Shown: positions 8,852-18,188 of the stretch, piece by piece
Numbering within the stretch: the stretch's first letter is position 1
How the letters are laid out: each line of letters starts with the position of its first letter
NCBI GenBank assembly: GCA_030446715.1
Contig: JAUJMU010000005.1
Span: 267,709 to 331,708, forward strand
Length of the DNA stretch: 64,000 nucleotides
Source of the DNA: Cytophagales bacterium
Lineage (GTDB): Bacteria; Bacteroidota; Bacteroidia; Cytophagales; 172606-1
Direction of reading: 5' to 3'
Notes under the pieces: model-generated
What the model was told of the DNA's origin: nothing
Databases searched by the model: none
What the model saw: the letters and a program-made list of their open reading frames with translations, nothing else
Position numbers and translations under genes: made by a program

Positions 8852-9046
8852 TTACCCCTGCCCCTGAAATGCGAGGTAGTCTTCCCCGCTCCTGAATTCA
8901 AACACATTCACCACAACAATCTGTACTGTACCCGTTTCTCCGGCTACATGCCGGCGGATAAATTCCTGCGAAGGAAACTCAGTACCTGTTACACATAAGT
9001 TTCCGAAACCGCTTGGGTGTGCGTAAGTTATCAGAAAGTATCTCAT
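8852..9046 (-). CDS. Small hypothetical protein (64 aa)
   Basis: A short open frame with sensible composition (MRYFLITYAHPSGFGN..., then VTGTEFPSQEFIRRHVAGET), beta-alpha-beta in look, no signal peptide. I do not recognise the family. It is kept because the frame has normal amino-acid usage, stands free of other genes, and starts and ends cleanly. Chance ORF remains possible. Confidence 0.5.
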   Translation of the reverse strand: MRYFLITYAHPSGFGNLCVTGTEFPSQEFIRRHVAGETGTVQIVVVNVFEFRSGEDYLAFQGQG

Positions 9047-9289
9047 TTGATCAGAGGGGAAAAACGCTAAAATTTACACCTTACACTGAATCGATCCTCA
9101 AGCCTTCCCGCTGGTAAATGTACGTTAAACCGATCAGAGACACTTTATTGGTGCTCTTCTTGATGTCCGCTGTTCTTACTTCCATTGGGTGGTTACCTGA
9201 TCCTCCGGAAAGTCCAACGTCTTACCACAGAGCCAGCAGGTTTAAGTATTTACTTAGTTTTGTTTCAGAAAGATTTTCCTAGGTAAAAT

Positions 9290-11125
9290 ATGTGCGGTAT
9301 CGCCGGGTTCTTGTCGTTCGATAGTTTTTTTTCCGAAAAAAGTCTCTCCCGTATTACCCGGTCTTTGCAGCACCGCGGCCCGGATGCAGAAGGCCTCTTT
9401 TACGACGGCACCTGCGGTCTGGGCCACCGGCGGCTCAGCATTCTTGATCTGTCGGCAGTGGCCAACCAGCCCATGCAGGCGACGGAACACCCTTATACCA
9501 TTGTATTCAACGGCGAAGTATATAATTACCGGGAAATCGGCACCAGGCTGAACGTACCGCTGCGCACCACGTCAGACACCGAAGTGATTCTGGAAGCGTT
9601 TGCCCGTCAGGGGATAAAGGCGGTGGAAAGCTTCAACGGCATGTTTGCCTTTGCCATTTACCACCAGCACCGGAAAGAACTGCACCTGGTGCGTGACCGG
9701 CTGGGCATCAAGCCGCTTTTTTACTACTGGGACGGTCAGCACCTTGCGTTTGCCTCCGAACTGAAAGCCCTGCGATCCTTGCCGGAGGTAACTTTACAGC
9801 CTGATCCGCAGGCCATTTCACGGTTCATGCACCGGGGCTATATTCCGGCACCCGGCACGATCTACAGAAACGTCTACAAACTTCAGCCCGGCCACTACTT
9901 ATCCATGACGGAAAAGGGCTTGGAAAACAAACCGTACTGGTCACTGGCTGGCAGCCTCTCCGGCGAGGTGGTACGTGAAGAACGGGCTGCCAAAAAGCAA
10001 CTGGAAGACTTGCTGATCAGTTCTGTGCAGTATCAGCTGATCAGTGATGTGCCGCTTGGCGTATTCCTGAGCGGAGGAATAGACTCCAGCATTGTGGCTG
10101 CACTGGCAAGCCGCCAGTCGGACACGAAGCTGAATACTTTTTCAATTGGCTTTACAGATGAAAAATTCAACGAAGCCCCTTACGCAAGGGCAGTAGCGGC
10201 CCACCTTGGGACGGAGCACCATGAGTTTACTGTTTCGGCGGCTGATGCCCGGGAACTGGCAGAGCCGATGCTGGATGCCTACGATGAGCCTTATGCCGAT
10301 TCGTCGGCCATCCCGACCATGCTGGTGTCGCGGCTGGCCCGGCAGCACGTAACCGTGGCCCTTTGCGGCGATGGGGGCGACGAACTCTTTTTTGGTTATG
10401 GCATGTACGGGTGGGCAGAGCGGCTCGCCAATCCATGGATGAAAGCTTTCCGCAAGCCGGCAGCCCAACTCCTGACCCTGCCCAGGGCACCGCGTTACCA
10501 GAAAGCGGCTACGCTGTTTGATTATGAAGACGAAGCGGGTCTGCCCAGCCACATCTTTTCACAGGAACAAGGCTTTTTCTCGGAACGTGAACTGAGCTCC
10601 CTGATGACTGACGGACCGGCAGCCAATGGTAAACCATATGATATGCGTTCGCCGCGCAGGCTGACGCCCCGCGAAAAACAAGCCCTGTACGACCTGCGGA
10701 CCTATCTGCCCGATGACCTGCTGACCAAGGTAGACCGCGCCTCCATGCGGTACGGCCTCGAAGCCCGGGTGCCTCTGCTGGACCACCGCCTGGTTGAGTT
10801 TGCCCTCAATCTGTCGCCCCGCCTGAAGCACCGGAACGGCGTATCAAAATACCTGCTCAGGGAAGTTCTGTACGGGTACGTACCCCGGCAGCTTTTTGAC
10901 CGGCCAAAACGCGGTTTTTCCGTCCCGTTAGCGGATTGGCTGCGGAATGATCTGAAGTATTTACAGGAGAAATACCTGAACAGGGATCTGGTGAACCGCT
11001 ACGGAGTGGTGAAGTGGGAAACAGCGGCGGGTCTGCTGGCGCAGTTCAACGGCGGCAACTCCTACGTGTACGGCCGGGTCTGGTTATTGATTGTATTGCA
11101 TTATTGGTTGGAAAAGCATGCCTGA
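9290..11125 (+). CDS. asnB: Asparagine synthase (glutamine-hydrolyzing)
   Basis: An AsnB-type enzyme, 611 residues. The glutaminase domain starts with the N-terminal nucleophile Cys2 (MCGIAGFLS), with HRGPDAEGL and the RLSILDLS loop. The synthetase domain has the PP-loop LSGGIDSSIVAAL (about 262-275) and CGDGGDELFFGY. Exosortase and capsule clusters often carry this subtype next to glycosyltransferases, so its real acceptor may be a sugar acid or polymer rather than free aspartate. The next gene overlaps its stop codon by 8 nt. A -7-like TAGTTTTG lies at 9255-9262. Confidence 0.93.
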   Translation: MCGIAGFLSFDSFFSEKSLSRITRSLQHRGPDAEGLFYDGTCGLGHRRLSILDLSAVANQPMQATEHPYTIVFNGEVYNYREIGTRLNVPLRTTSDTEVILEAFARQGIKAVESFNGMFAFAIYHQHRKELHLVRDRLGIKPLFYYWDGQHLAFASELKALRSLPEVTLQPDPQAISRFMHRGYIPAPGTIYRNVYKLQPGHYLSMTEKGLENKPYWSLAGSLSGEVVREERAAKKQLEDLLISSVQYQLISDVPLGVFLSGGIDSSIVAALASRQSDTKLNTFSIGFTDEKFNEAPYARAVAAHLGTEHHEFTVSAADARELAEPMLDAYDEPYADSSAIPTMLVSRLARQHVTVALCGDGGDELFFGYGMYGWAERLANPWMKAFRKPAAQLLTLPRAPRYQKAATLFDYEDEAGLPSHIFSQEQGFFSERELSSLMTDGPAANGKPYDMRSPRRLTPREKQALYDLRTYLPDDLLTKVDRASMRYGLEARVPLLDHRLVEFALNLSPRLKHRNGVSKYLLREVLYGYVPRQLFDRPKRGFSVPLADWLRNDLKYLQEKYLNRDLVNRYGVVKWETAAGLLAQFNGGNSYVYGRVWLLIVLHYWLEKHA

Positions 11126-12431
11126 CAAGAAAATAAACGTCCTTTACCTTTCCTACGACGGCCTGACCGATCCGCTGGGTCAGGCGCAGATATTACCTTA
11201 CCTGACCGGATTGAGTGCCAAAGGCTACGCCATTACCGTAATCAGTGCCGAAAAGCCCGGCAACTTCGCCAAACGGAGAGAGCAAATAGAGGCCCTTGCA
11301 GATGGGGCCGGCATTGCCTGGAATCCGGTGGTATATACCAAAAAGCCTCCCGTCGCCTCTACTCTCTGGGACCTGCGCAAGATGTACCGGCTGGCCGTCC
11401 GGCTGCACCAGACCGAGGACTTCCCGATTGTACACTGCCGCAGCTACCTGACCGCCCTGGTCGGACTGCAACTGAAAAAGAAATACGGCCTGAAGTTTAT
11501 TTTTGACATGCGCGGTTTCTGGGCCGATGAACGCGTGGAGGGGGGCTTATGGAACCTGAACAGCCCGGTATACAAGCGGATTTATGCTTACTTCAAAAGG
11601 CAGGAAAGAAATTTTCTCTGCAAAGCCGACTATACCATCAGCCTTACCCACGAAGCAAAGCAGATTATGCAAAGTTGGCCAGGGCTGCAAGATGTGCCCG
11701 TGCAGGTGATTCCCTGCTGCGCTGATACAGCTTTATTTAAACTCCCCAAAAAGCGGAAAGTAAAAGTTCTCGGATATTCCGGTCAGCACCTCGACGATTA
11801 CGGCTGGCAGGGCGAAGCGCAGCCAGACGCGGGGTCACCCGACGGGCACCAGGCATTGCAATATTCCGATGCACCGGGAACACCAGCATATACACTGTCT
11901 TACCTGGGCTCTATCGGCACGTGGTATCTGCTGGACGAAATGCTCCGGTTTTTTGGCCGGCTGCTCCTTCAGCAACCCGATGCCCGTTTCCTTTTCATTA
12001 CGCCCGATGACCCACAAGTAATCCGGCAGCGGGCCGATGTGCTGGGAATCTCTGGCAAGAAAATAGACATCCGGCAGGCGGAGCGGAAAGAAGTGCCCCT
12101 CCTGCTGGCCCAAAGCCGTTTTTCCCTGTTTTTCATCAGGCCCAGCTTTTCCAAAAAAGCCTCTTCTCCCACCAAAATGGGCGAAGTGCTGGCCATGGGT
12201 CTGCCCGTGATCTGTAACGCGGGCGTAGGGGATACCGACTACATCATCCATAAATACCAGGCGGGGGCGGTAACTGATGCTTTCACCGACGAAGCTTTTG
12301 ACCATGTGATTGCCCGGATGGACGATCTGCTCCGGCTACCGCCGGAACATTACCGGCAGGCGGCGCTGGAATATTTCGACCTGCAGAAAGGAATAGAATT
12401 GTACGACCAGGTCTACCGAAGCGTACTTTGA
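11118..12431 (+). CDS. Glycosyltransferase (GT4-like)
   Basis: A GT-B fold glycosyltransferase of 437 residues. The start at 11118 (MPDKKINVLYLSYDG) is chosen over an upstream ATG because it begins the Rossmann strand; it overlaps asnB by 8 nt (translational coupling). The N-terminal domain shows GLTDPLGQAQILPYL, HCRSYLTALVGL and FDMRGFWADERVEGG. The C-terminal part has SPTKMGEVLAMGLPVICN, the sugar-nucleotide site. Between the domains (about residues 205-250) is an unusual low-complexity, Gly/Asp/Gln-rich insertion. Donor and acceptor unknown; exopolysaccharide assembly is likely from context. Confidence 0.87.
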   Translation: MPDKKINVLYLSYDGLTDPLGQAQILPYLTGLSAKGYAITVISAEKPGNFAKRREQIEALADGAGIAWNPVVYTKKPPVASTLWDLRKMYRLAVRLHQTEDFPIVHCRSYLTALVGLQLKKKYGLKFIFDMRGFWADERVEGGLWNLNSPVYKRIYAYFKRQERNFLCKADYTISLTHEAKQIMQSWPGLQDVPVQVIPCCADTALFKLPKKRKVKVLGYSGQHLDDYGWQGEAQPDAGSPDGHQALQYSDAPGTPAYTLSYLGSIGTWYLLDEMLRFFGRLLLQQPDARFLFITPDDPQVIRQRADVLGISGKKIDIRQAERKEVPLLLAQSRFSLFFIRPSFSKKASSPTKMGEVLAMGLPVICNAGVGDTDYIIHKYQAGAVTDAFTDEAFDHVIARMDDLLRLPPEHYRQAALEYFDLQKGIELYDQVYRSVL

Positions 12432-13495
12432 AAGTTTTATTCATTTTCCCATACCCCCACGGCACGGCGGCTTCGCAGCGGTTCCGGTTTGAGCAGTATC
12501 TGTCCTTTCTGGCCGGAGCCGGCATCACGTACCGCCTGGAGCCGTTTTTCGACGACCAGACCTGGAAAATCCTGTATAAGCCGGGGCACGGACCCGCCAA
12601 AGTTCGGGGCATCCTGAGAGGTTTCGGCAGACGACTCCTGTTGCTCACGCAGATTCATCCGTACGACTTTGTTTTTATTCACCGCGAAGCCGCTCCGCTG
12701 GGGCCGCCGGTGCTGGAATGGCTGATTGCCAAAGTGCTGCGGAAGCGGATCATCTTTGATTTTGACGATGCCATCTGGCTGCCCAACACCTCCGCCACGA
12801 ACCGCATTGCGGCCGGGCTCAAGTGGCACCGCAAAACGGCCGGCATCTGCCGGTGGTCGTACAAGATCAGTGCGGGCAATGCCTACCTGGCGGATTACGC
12901 GAAGCAGTATCACGGGGATGTGACGGTCAATCCAACCACCATTGATACGGCTGGTCTACACAACCAGATCAAAGATCAGGCTACCGGAGATCTGGTCATC
13001 GGCTGGACCGGCACCCACTCCACGATAAACTACCTGGATGCGCTGCTGCCCGTACTGCGGGATCTGGAAGCAGAGCACAGGTTTACGTTCCTTGTCATTT
13101 CTGATCAGAAACCCGCCTTTCACTTGAATTCCTTACAATTTCTTCCCTGGAACAAAGCCTCAGAGAGAGAAGATTTACTCCGCATGCACATCGGCGTCAT
13201 GCCCCTCACCGACGACCCCTGGGCCCGGGGCAAATGTGGTTTCAAGGCACTACAGTACATGGCGCTGGGCATTCCGGCGGTAGCTTCTCCGGTCGGTGTC
13301 AACTGCGACATCATCAGGCACGGCGAAAACGGGTACCTCTGCCGCACGGCAGATGAATGGGAGGAAGTGCTGACCAAGTTGCTGGAAGATGCCAAGCTGC
13401 GCACCCGGATGGGAAAAGCTGCCCGTAATACGGTCCAGTCCCGGTATTCGGTTCAGGCGAACCGCTTCACCTTTTTGCGCTTCTTCACGGCCTGA
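12428..13495 (+). CDS. Glycosyltransferase (GT1/GT4-like)
   Basis: A second GT-B glycosyltransferase, 355 residues. The start codon is TTG at 12428, overlapping the upstream TGA in the arrangement TTGA, typical of coupled translation; no ATG fits. Landmarks are FPYPHGTAASQRFRFEQYL at the N-terminus, IIFDFDDAIW, VIGWTGTHSTINYL, and C-terminal KCGFKALQYMALGIPAVASP. It is the third gene of the asnB-GT-GT operon. Its last 43 nt overlap the end of the convergent membrane protein gene. Confidence 0.87.
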   Translation: MKVLFIFPYPHGTAASQRFRFEQYLSFLAGAGITYRLEPFFDDQTWKILYKPGHGPAKVRGILRGFGRRLLLLTQIHPYDFVFIHREAAPLGPPVLEWLIAKVLRKRIIFDFDDAIWLPNTSATNRIAAGLKWHRKTAGICRWSYKISAGNAYLADYAKQYHGDVTVNPTTIDTAGLHNQIKDQATGDLVIGWTGTHSTINYLDALLPVLRDLEAEHRFTFLVISDQKPAFHLNSLQFLPWNKASEREDLLRMHIGVMPLTDDPWARGKCGFKALQYMALGIPAVASPVGVNCDIIRHGENGYLCRTADEWEEVLTKLLEDAKLRTRMGKAARNTVQSRYSVQANRFTFLRFFTA

Positions 13496-14781
13496 CTCTG
13501 CATTACGTAAAGCGATGCCAGAAAGAATGGCATCAGCGGAATCTTGTAACGCACCAGCGTACCGAAGTTGTAGCTCGATACGCCTACCGCAAACGAGAAA
13601 GTAACTGCAAAAACGAGACAAAACAAGACAACCGGCTGCGCGCCCATCAGGCCAAACAGCCGGCTCAGTTTCACCTGCCAGAGTACTTTTAAGGTCATAA
13701 ACAGGAAGAAAACCGCCTCCAGCGCGGAGAGCAGCATCACGGGGTTCCGTACTTCCCAGAGGAACGGCCGGTATAAGGTAACAAAAATAGCCTTTGGCGC
13801 CTTGGAAATCATATTGGTCCAGGTGCCGTCAAATTCACCTAAGGAGTACACTGATCCGCTCTGCATAGTACCTACCTGCTGCAACCACGTAGCAGTCACC
13901 ATTGTAGTGTTGGTGATGTTTTCCAGCTGATACCGCTTATTCTCTTCCGTCACCTTGATGATTGCCTGATAACTGACCGGCACGGCCAGCAGGAGCACCA
14001 GCGGCAGCGAGAAAAACCGCACTGCCTGCGACCGGATGCGGGTCCGGTATTCCAGAAAAATCCACAGGAAAGCAGCAGGCAGAAAACAGAGCAGGATGTA
14101 TACTTTGACCGCCTTGATCACGGCCATTGAAACTACGATAATCAGAATATTCACCACCAGATTTTCCCGCTTGATGACCCCAAAGTAAAAGCCGAAGAAC
14201 AGCCAGCCCATTGCGCCTATGGTGATGGTATCTTTCATCAGACCCGACCCCCAGAAGAAGACCGATGGAATGAAAAATACGGCCAGCGCCATCCGGCGGT
14301 GCAGGTGCGGATACAGGTGATAGAAAACCCAGAACAAAGCCCACACGCCGGTAAAGCTGAAGAATGCAAAGAACAGGGCAATGGGTGTATAAGTATGAAA
14401 GGTAAACAGCCCCAGCAGGCCCGACAACCGCACCACCTGATAGGTATAAGGATCGGAATAGAAGTACATCTGGCTGGTGTATTTGTAAAGCTCCGGATGA
14501 AACTTACTGTCCGCAAGGATCAGTTGCAGACCCGTAAAAGGATCATCCAGAAAGGCTTGCCAGATGAGTCTGCTATCGTGGAAAAAGTTGAACGTATCGC
14601 CGCCGCCGTAATAGAACTGATAGATCAGGCCAAGGAAAAGGGCACCGGCCAGCTTTACCAGTAAGGCAGGCATAAAGTATTTCCGGGTTACTGAATCGGT
14701 CATTTTCCGGCGCAGCCAGAAAGCCGGCAGCAGAATAAGCGGCAGGTACAGCGGCGTCAGAAAGATGTCCTTTAACTCCAT
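13453..14781 (-). CDS. Polytopic membrane protein, possible polysaccharide polymerase
   Basis: A membrane protein of 442 residues with about ten hydrophobic segments. It carries short periplasmic-type loops containing FYYGGGDTFNFFHDSR and FWGSGLMKDTITIGAMGW, and a basic cytosolic tail. The fold resembles O-antigen polymerase/ligase-like proteins and unnamed families beside glycosyltransferases, but I cannot assign it firmly. The position convergent with and overlapping the exopolysaccharide operon supports a role in glycan assembly. Its two hydrophobic halves are separated by a loop of about 80 residues (about 270-340). Confidence 0.65.
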   Translation of the reverse strand: MELKDIFLTPLYLPLILLPAFWLRRKMTDSVTRKYFMPALLVKLAGALFLGLIYQFYYGGGDTFNFFHDSRLIWQAFLDDPFTGLQLILADSKFHPELYKYTSQMYFYSDPYTYQVVRLSGLLGLFTFHTYTPIALFFAFFSFTGVWALFWVFYHLYPHLHRRMALAVFFIPSVFFWGSGLMKDTITIGAMGWLFFGFYFGVIKRENLVVNILIIVVSMAVIKAVKVYILLCFLPAAFLWIFLEYRTRIRSQAVRFFSLPLVLLLAVPVSYQAIIKVTEENKRYQLENITNTTMVTATWLQQVGTMQSGSVYSLGEFDGTWTNMISKAPKAIFVTLYRPFLWEVRNPVMLLSALEAVFFLFMTLKVLWQVKLSRLFGLMGAQPVVLFCLVFAVTFSFAVGVSSYNFGTLVRYKIPLMPFFLASLYVMQSQAVKKRKKVKRFA

Positions 14782-14976
14782 CGGGTCCCGGCGGGAATTT
14801 GATTATTTACTTTTCAGAAGGATTGCCTGCAGGTGGTGCCCGGCCAGCCAACATCCGGCACGAAAATTCAGATAAGTACCGGAGCAGCCCCAATCCGTTA
14901 TTTCCCTGCACCATTGCTCTGACGGGCAACTCATGATCCAACGTCTCATGTCTGAAGTCTAACGTCTTACTACCCA

Positions 14977-16515
14977 TTACCCGGCCCAGTTCTCCCGGTC
15001 CAGACTGCGGTACTGAATGGCTTCCGCCAGGTGTTCGATCCCAATGTTTTCACTGCCCGCCAGATCGGCAATGGTACGCGAAACCCTCAGAATCCGGTCG
15101 TAAGCCCTTGCCGACAAGCCCAGCCGCTCCATGGCGGTTTTCAGCAGCGTTTTGCCCCCTTCGCTGATCCCGCAGATTTCCTTCACCATCTGGACCGGCA
15201 TCATGGCATTGGAATAAACACTTTTTTGCTCCGCAAACCGCGCCGTCTGTATCTCTCTTGCCCGCAGAACGCGTTCCCGGATCTGGGCGCTGCTTTCCGA
15301 TTTGCGGTTGGCGGTCATCTGGTCAAAAGAAACGGGCGTCACCTCCACGTGCAGGTCAATCCGGTCGAGCAGGGGACCGCTTATTTTGTTGAGGTATCGC
15401 TGCACGACGCCGGCTCCGCATACACACTCCTTGTCCGGGTGATTATAGTACCCGCAGGGGCACGGGTTCATGCTGGCGATCAGCATGAAGTTAGCCGGGA
15501 ACTCTACCGCGATCCGGGCCCGGGAAATAATTACCTTACGTTCCTCCAGCGGCTGGCGCATAACTTCCAGCGCCGACCGTTTGAACTCCGGCAACTCGTC
15601 CAGAAACAGGATTCCGTTGTGCGCCAGTGAAATTTCGCCGGGCTGCGGCATGCCGCCACCGCCTACCAGGGCGGCGTCGCTGATGGTGTGGTGCGGCGCC
15701 CGGTAGGGCCGCATTGCCACCAGAGAAGCGGTCTGCCCCAGCTTGCCGGCTACCGAGTGAATTTTGGTGGTTTCCAGCGCCTCGTGCAGCGTCAGGGGCG
15801 GCAATATGGAAGGCAGCCGTTTGGCCAGCATGGTTTTGCCCGCGCCGGGCGGACCGATCATGATGACATTATGCCCGCCGGCCGCGGCTATTTCCAGTGC
15901 CCGTTTGATGTTTTCCTGTCCCTGCACGTCCGAAAAATCAGCTTCATAATCATACCGGGTATTCATGAAAATTTCCCGGGTATCGGTCTGCAGCGGTTCG
16001 GGGTGAGTCTTGCCGGTGATAAAGTCAATGGCTTCTCCGAGCGTATCAACCCCGATTACGTCCAGGCTGTTTACGATAGCCGCTTCCCGGGCATTTTCCA
16101 TCGGCAGAATAAAACCCTTCATTTTATTACGGCGGGCTTCTATGGCAATGGGCAGGGCACCCTTAATGGGCCGGAGTTTTCCGTCGAGGGCAAGTTCGCC
16201 CATGATTACGTACTGCTCCAGCTTATCGGTGCTGATCTGGCCGGACGCTGACAATACGCTGAGGGCAATGGGCAAGTCGTAGGCTGATCCTTCCTTCCGG
16301 ACATCCGCCGGGGCAAGGTTGACCACAATCTTCTGCCGGGGCATTTTATATCCGATGTGGCGGATGGCGGTCTCTACCCGCTGCTGGCTCTCCTTTACGG
16401 CGCTGTCAGGAAGACCCACCAAAAAAAATCCAAGCCCCTGCCCCACATCCACTTCAACTGTGATCAGATGAGCATTCACTCCGTAAACGGCACTCCCGGA
16501 AGTTTTGGCTAGCAT
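14977..16515 (-). CDS. YifB/ComM family Mg-chelatase-like AAA+ ATPase
   Basis: A member of the YifB/ComM family, hexameric AAA+ proteins; ComM of naturally competent bacteria is a branch-migration helicase for incoming DNA. The 512-residue length is normal. An N-terminal Lon-protease-like (ChlI) domain (about 1-170, ADVRKEGSAYDLPIALS) precedes the AAA+ domain with Walker A GPPGAGKT at 221-228 and Walker B ILFLDELPEF. A Cys cluster (MNPCPCGYYN...CVCG) lies at about 350-370, followed by the C-terminal Mg-chelatase domain. It stands alone. Confidence 0.93.
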   Translation of the reverse strand: MLAKTSGSAVYGVNAHLITVEVDVGQGLGFFLVGLPDSAVKESQQRVETAIRHIGYKMPRQKIVVNLAPADVRKEGSAYDLPIALSVLSASGQISTDKLEQYVIMGELALDGKLRPIKGALPIAIEARRNKMKGFILPMENAREAAIVNSLDVIGVDTLGEAIDFITGKTHPEPLQTDTREIFMNTRYDYEADFSDVQGQENIKRALEIAAAGGHNVIMIGPPGAGKTMLAKRLPSILPPLTLHEALETTKIHSVAGKLGQTASLVAMRPYRAPHHTISDAALVGGGGMPQPGEISLAHNGILFLDELPEFKRSALEVMRQPLEERKVIISRARIAVEFPANFMLIASMNPCPCGYYNHPDKECVCGAGVVQRYLNKISGPLLDRIDLHVEVTPVSFDQMTANRKSESSAQIRERVLRAREIQTARFAEQKSVYSNAMMPVQMVKEICGISEGGKTLLKTAMERLGLSARAYDRILRVSRTIADLAGSENIGIEHLAEAIQYRSLDRENWAG

Positions 16516-16597
16516 GTATGTGCGGAAAAAAAGAAAGCCAAGTTACCCGGAAGCAGTGGGTTATCTATTTCAAAATCAGGCTAAAACTTGCATTGAA

Positions 16598-16626
16598 AAA
16601 TCCCGGACCTGGTGGTCCGGGATTTC
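16598..16626 (-). terminator. Terminator after lipoprotein gene
   Basis: AATCCCGGACC/GGTCCGGGATT, a perfect stem with a TGGT loop. On the minus strand it is followed by TTTTTC. It ends the transcript of the lipoprotein gene starting at 17050. Confidence 0.85.
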
Positions 16627-16654
16627 AGCTACTTAATAGCACCGCTGGCTTTTG

Positions 16655-17050
16655 TTAGTCTATTGCTTCCATCAGCATTTCGGATCCGTCACCGGTCTTC
16701 AGGCGCATACGGTTGCCGCTTACCTCTACCACCTCATAATTCTGTGAGACATTGGCATTCTCAAACTGTAGCGCAAGGGCTTTGTTTGACTCATTATACT
16801 GCCAGGTGCCGCGGCTGTGCTGCTCGGCAGAATTGGCGGTAAAGGTACCGTCTGTGTAGAACTGCATCCGGTCGTCCTGCTGGTCACGGCCGAGCTTTTC
16901 GCGGTTGCCATTCGCATTCACAAGTTTGGTGACTTTCCAGGTCTTGCTGGATGAACCGGCAATGTCACCGGCAGCACCTTTTTTACCACAGGCAAATACC
17001 GTTAGTGTCAGTACCAGCAGCAATGCTGCCAGATTGGGATAGCTTCTCAT
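16655..17050 (-). CDS. Lipocalin-like lipoprotein
   Basis: A small lipoprotein, about 131 residues. Start at 17050 (MRSYPNLAALLLVLTL) gives a signal sequence with lipobox VFAC followed by GKKG. The rest (TWKVTKLVNANGNREKLG, MQFYTDGTFTANSAEQHSRGTW, ALQFENANVSQNYEVVEVS, MRLKT..GSEMLM) has the alternating-strand pattern of Bacteroidota lipocalin-like (DUF4923/lipocalin_4 type) proteins. Ligand unknown. It is probably attached to the outer membrane. Confidence 0.75.
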   Translation of the reverse strand: MRSYPNLAALLLVLTLTVFACGKKGAAGDIAGSSSKTWKVTKLVNANGNREKLGRDQQDDRMQFYTDGTFTANSAEQHSRGTWQYNESNKALALQFENANVSQNYEVVEVSGNRMRLKTGDGSEMLMEAID

Positions 17051-17078
17051 GAAAAAATCCAATTTTTATATTTTTGAA

Positions 17079-17097
17079 AAAGTCCTCACAGGACTTT
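17079..17097. repeat. Small perfect inverted repeat
   Basis: AAAGTCCT-CAC-AGGACTTT, 29 bp upstream of the lipoprotein start. It may be an operator or an RNA hairpin in the 5' leader; nothing decides between them. The rest of 17051-17327 shows no gene. Confidence 0.4.
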
Positions 17098-17327
17098 GCA
17101 TAACTAACGCCCTGTACGTAACCAGAGGATGCAGGGTTTAAGTCTATATACACTACGGCAGATGACTTGCCACAAAGTCATCCGGAAAACATATTGGGGA
17201 GTAACGATAGTGAACCTTCGTGCCTTCGTGGCAAAAAATGTGTCAGTGGCGGCAGGAAAAATGTACGGTAGTATAGTCTGTGTATGAATAATCGGAGTGC
17301 CCCGGAACCGGCGCGTTAAACAGGCTG

Positions 17328-17940
17328 CTACACATCATAAGCCGTGCGGCCGAGAATGCTGCGCCCAAGGGTGATTTCGTCGGCGTACTCCAGTTCACCG
17401 CCCACGGGGATGCCCCGGGCAATGGTGCAGGACGTTACTTTTTCGGTTGTAAGGCTTTAGCTTTTTAGTCAGGTAAAACGCCGTGGTATCGCCTTCCATG
17501 GTGGGGCTCAGTGCCAGTATGATTTCGCCGATGCCCGATTCACTCAGGCGGGTCAGCAGCGAATCAATGTGCAGATCGGAAGGGCCAATGCCTTCCAGCG
17601 GGGAAATGATACCGCCCAGCACATGGTAAAGGCCACGGTACTGAGCTGTATTCTCAATGGCCAGCACATCGCGGGTATCTTCCACCACGCACACCAGCGA
17701 ACGGTCACGGGTCGGGCTGGCACAGATGGCGCACACATCAGTATCCGAAATATTGTGGCAGTGGCGGCAGTACTGGATCAGCGTCCGCATATTGGTGAGT
17801 GCTTCCGTAAGCGAAAGAGTTGCTTCTTCTTCGCGCTTCAGCAGGTGCAGTACCAGTCGCAGTGCGGTTTTCTTGCCAATGCCGGGCAGTTTCGCCATCT
17901 CTTCCACCGCATTCTCAATCAGTTTTGAGGGAAAATTCAT
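17328..17940 (-). CDS. recR: Recombination mediator RecR (one-base frameshift)
   Basis: RecR, with RecF/RecO, loads RecA at gaps. The N-terminal helix-hairpin-helix ([18 protein letters not shown]), the zinc finger Cys58/61/70/73 (YCRHC...VCAIC) and the Toprim domain ([41 protein letters not shown]) are all in one frame to about 17444. The C-terminus ([32 protein letters not shown]) continues in another frame to the stop at 17330-17328. Removing one base from the T5 run (A5 on the coding strand) at 17439-17443 restores a normal 203-204 residue protein. Sequencing error is likely. Confidence 0.92.
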
Positions 17941-17980
17941 TTATGTCAATTGATATAGACCAGGTCGTATCCTTTCGGAA

Positions 17981-18013
17981 AAATCTTTCGGATTTCATAA
18001 ATCCGAAAGATTT
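17981..18013. repeat. Perfect 15-bp palindrome
   Basis: AAATCTTTCGGATTT-CAT-AAATCCGAAAGATTT, with outer GTCGT (17965-17969) and ACGAC (18015-18019) adding to the stem. There is no T-run, so it is more likely a REP-type repeat than a terminator. Confidence 0.6.
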
Positions 18014-18053
18014 AACGACACTTTTCTTTTCCGACAAGTTAAGACGCTTTCTA

Positions 18054-18172
18054 TAATTGAAAATGGACAGTTGAAAATCCAATCACTGTCAGGCATCATC
18101 AGAAAGCTTTTGTCAGCCTGAAGTCCATGCATTGAAAACAATTCCGCAGAGTAAATTGTCCATTTTCAATTA
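18054..18172. repeat. AT-rich fold-back repeat
   Basis: Arms of 19 nt (TAATTGAAAATGGACAGTT at 18054-18072; complement at 18154-18172, 18 of 19 matching) surround an 81-bp core. It lies between clpS and recR. Confidence 0.6.
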
Positions 18173-18188
18173 TCAATTTTCAATTTAT

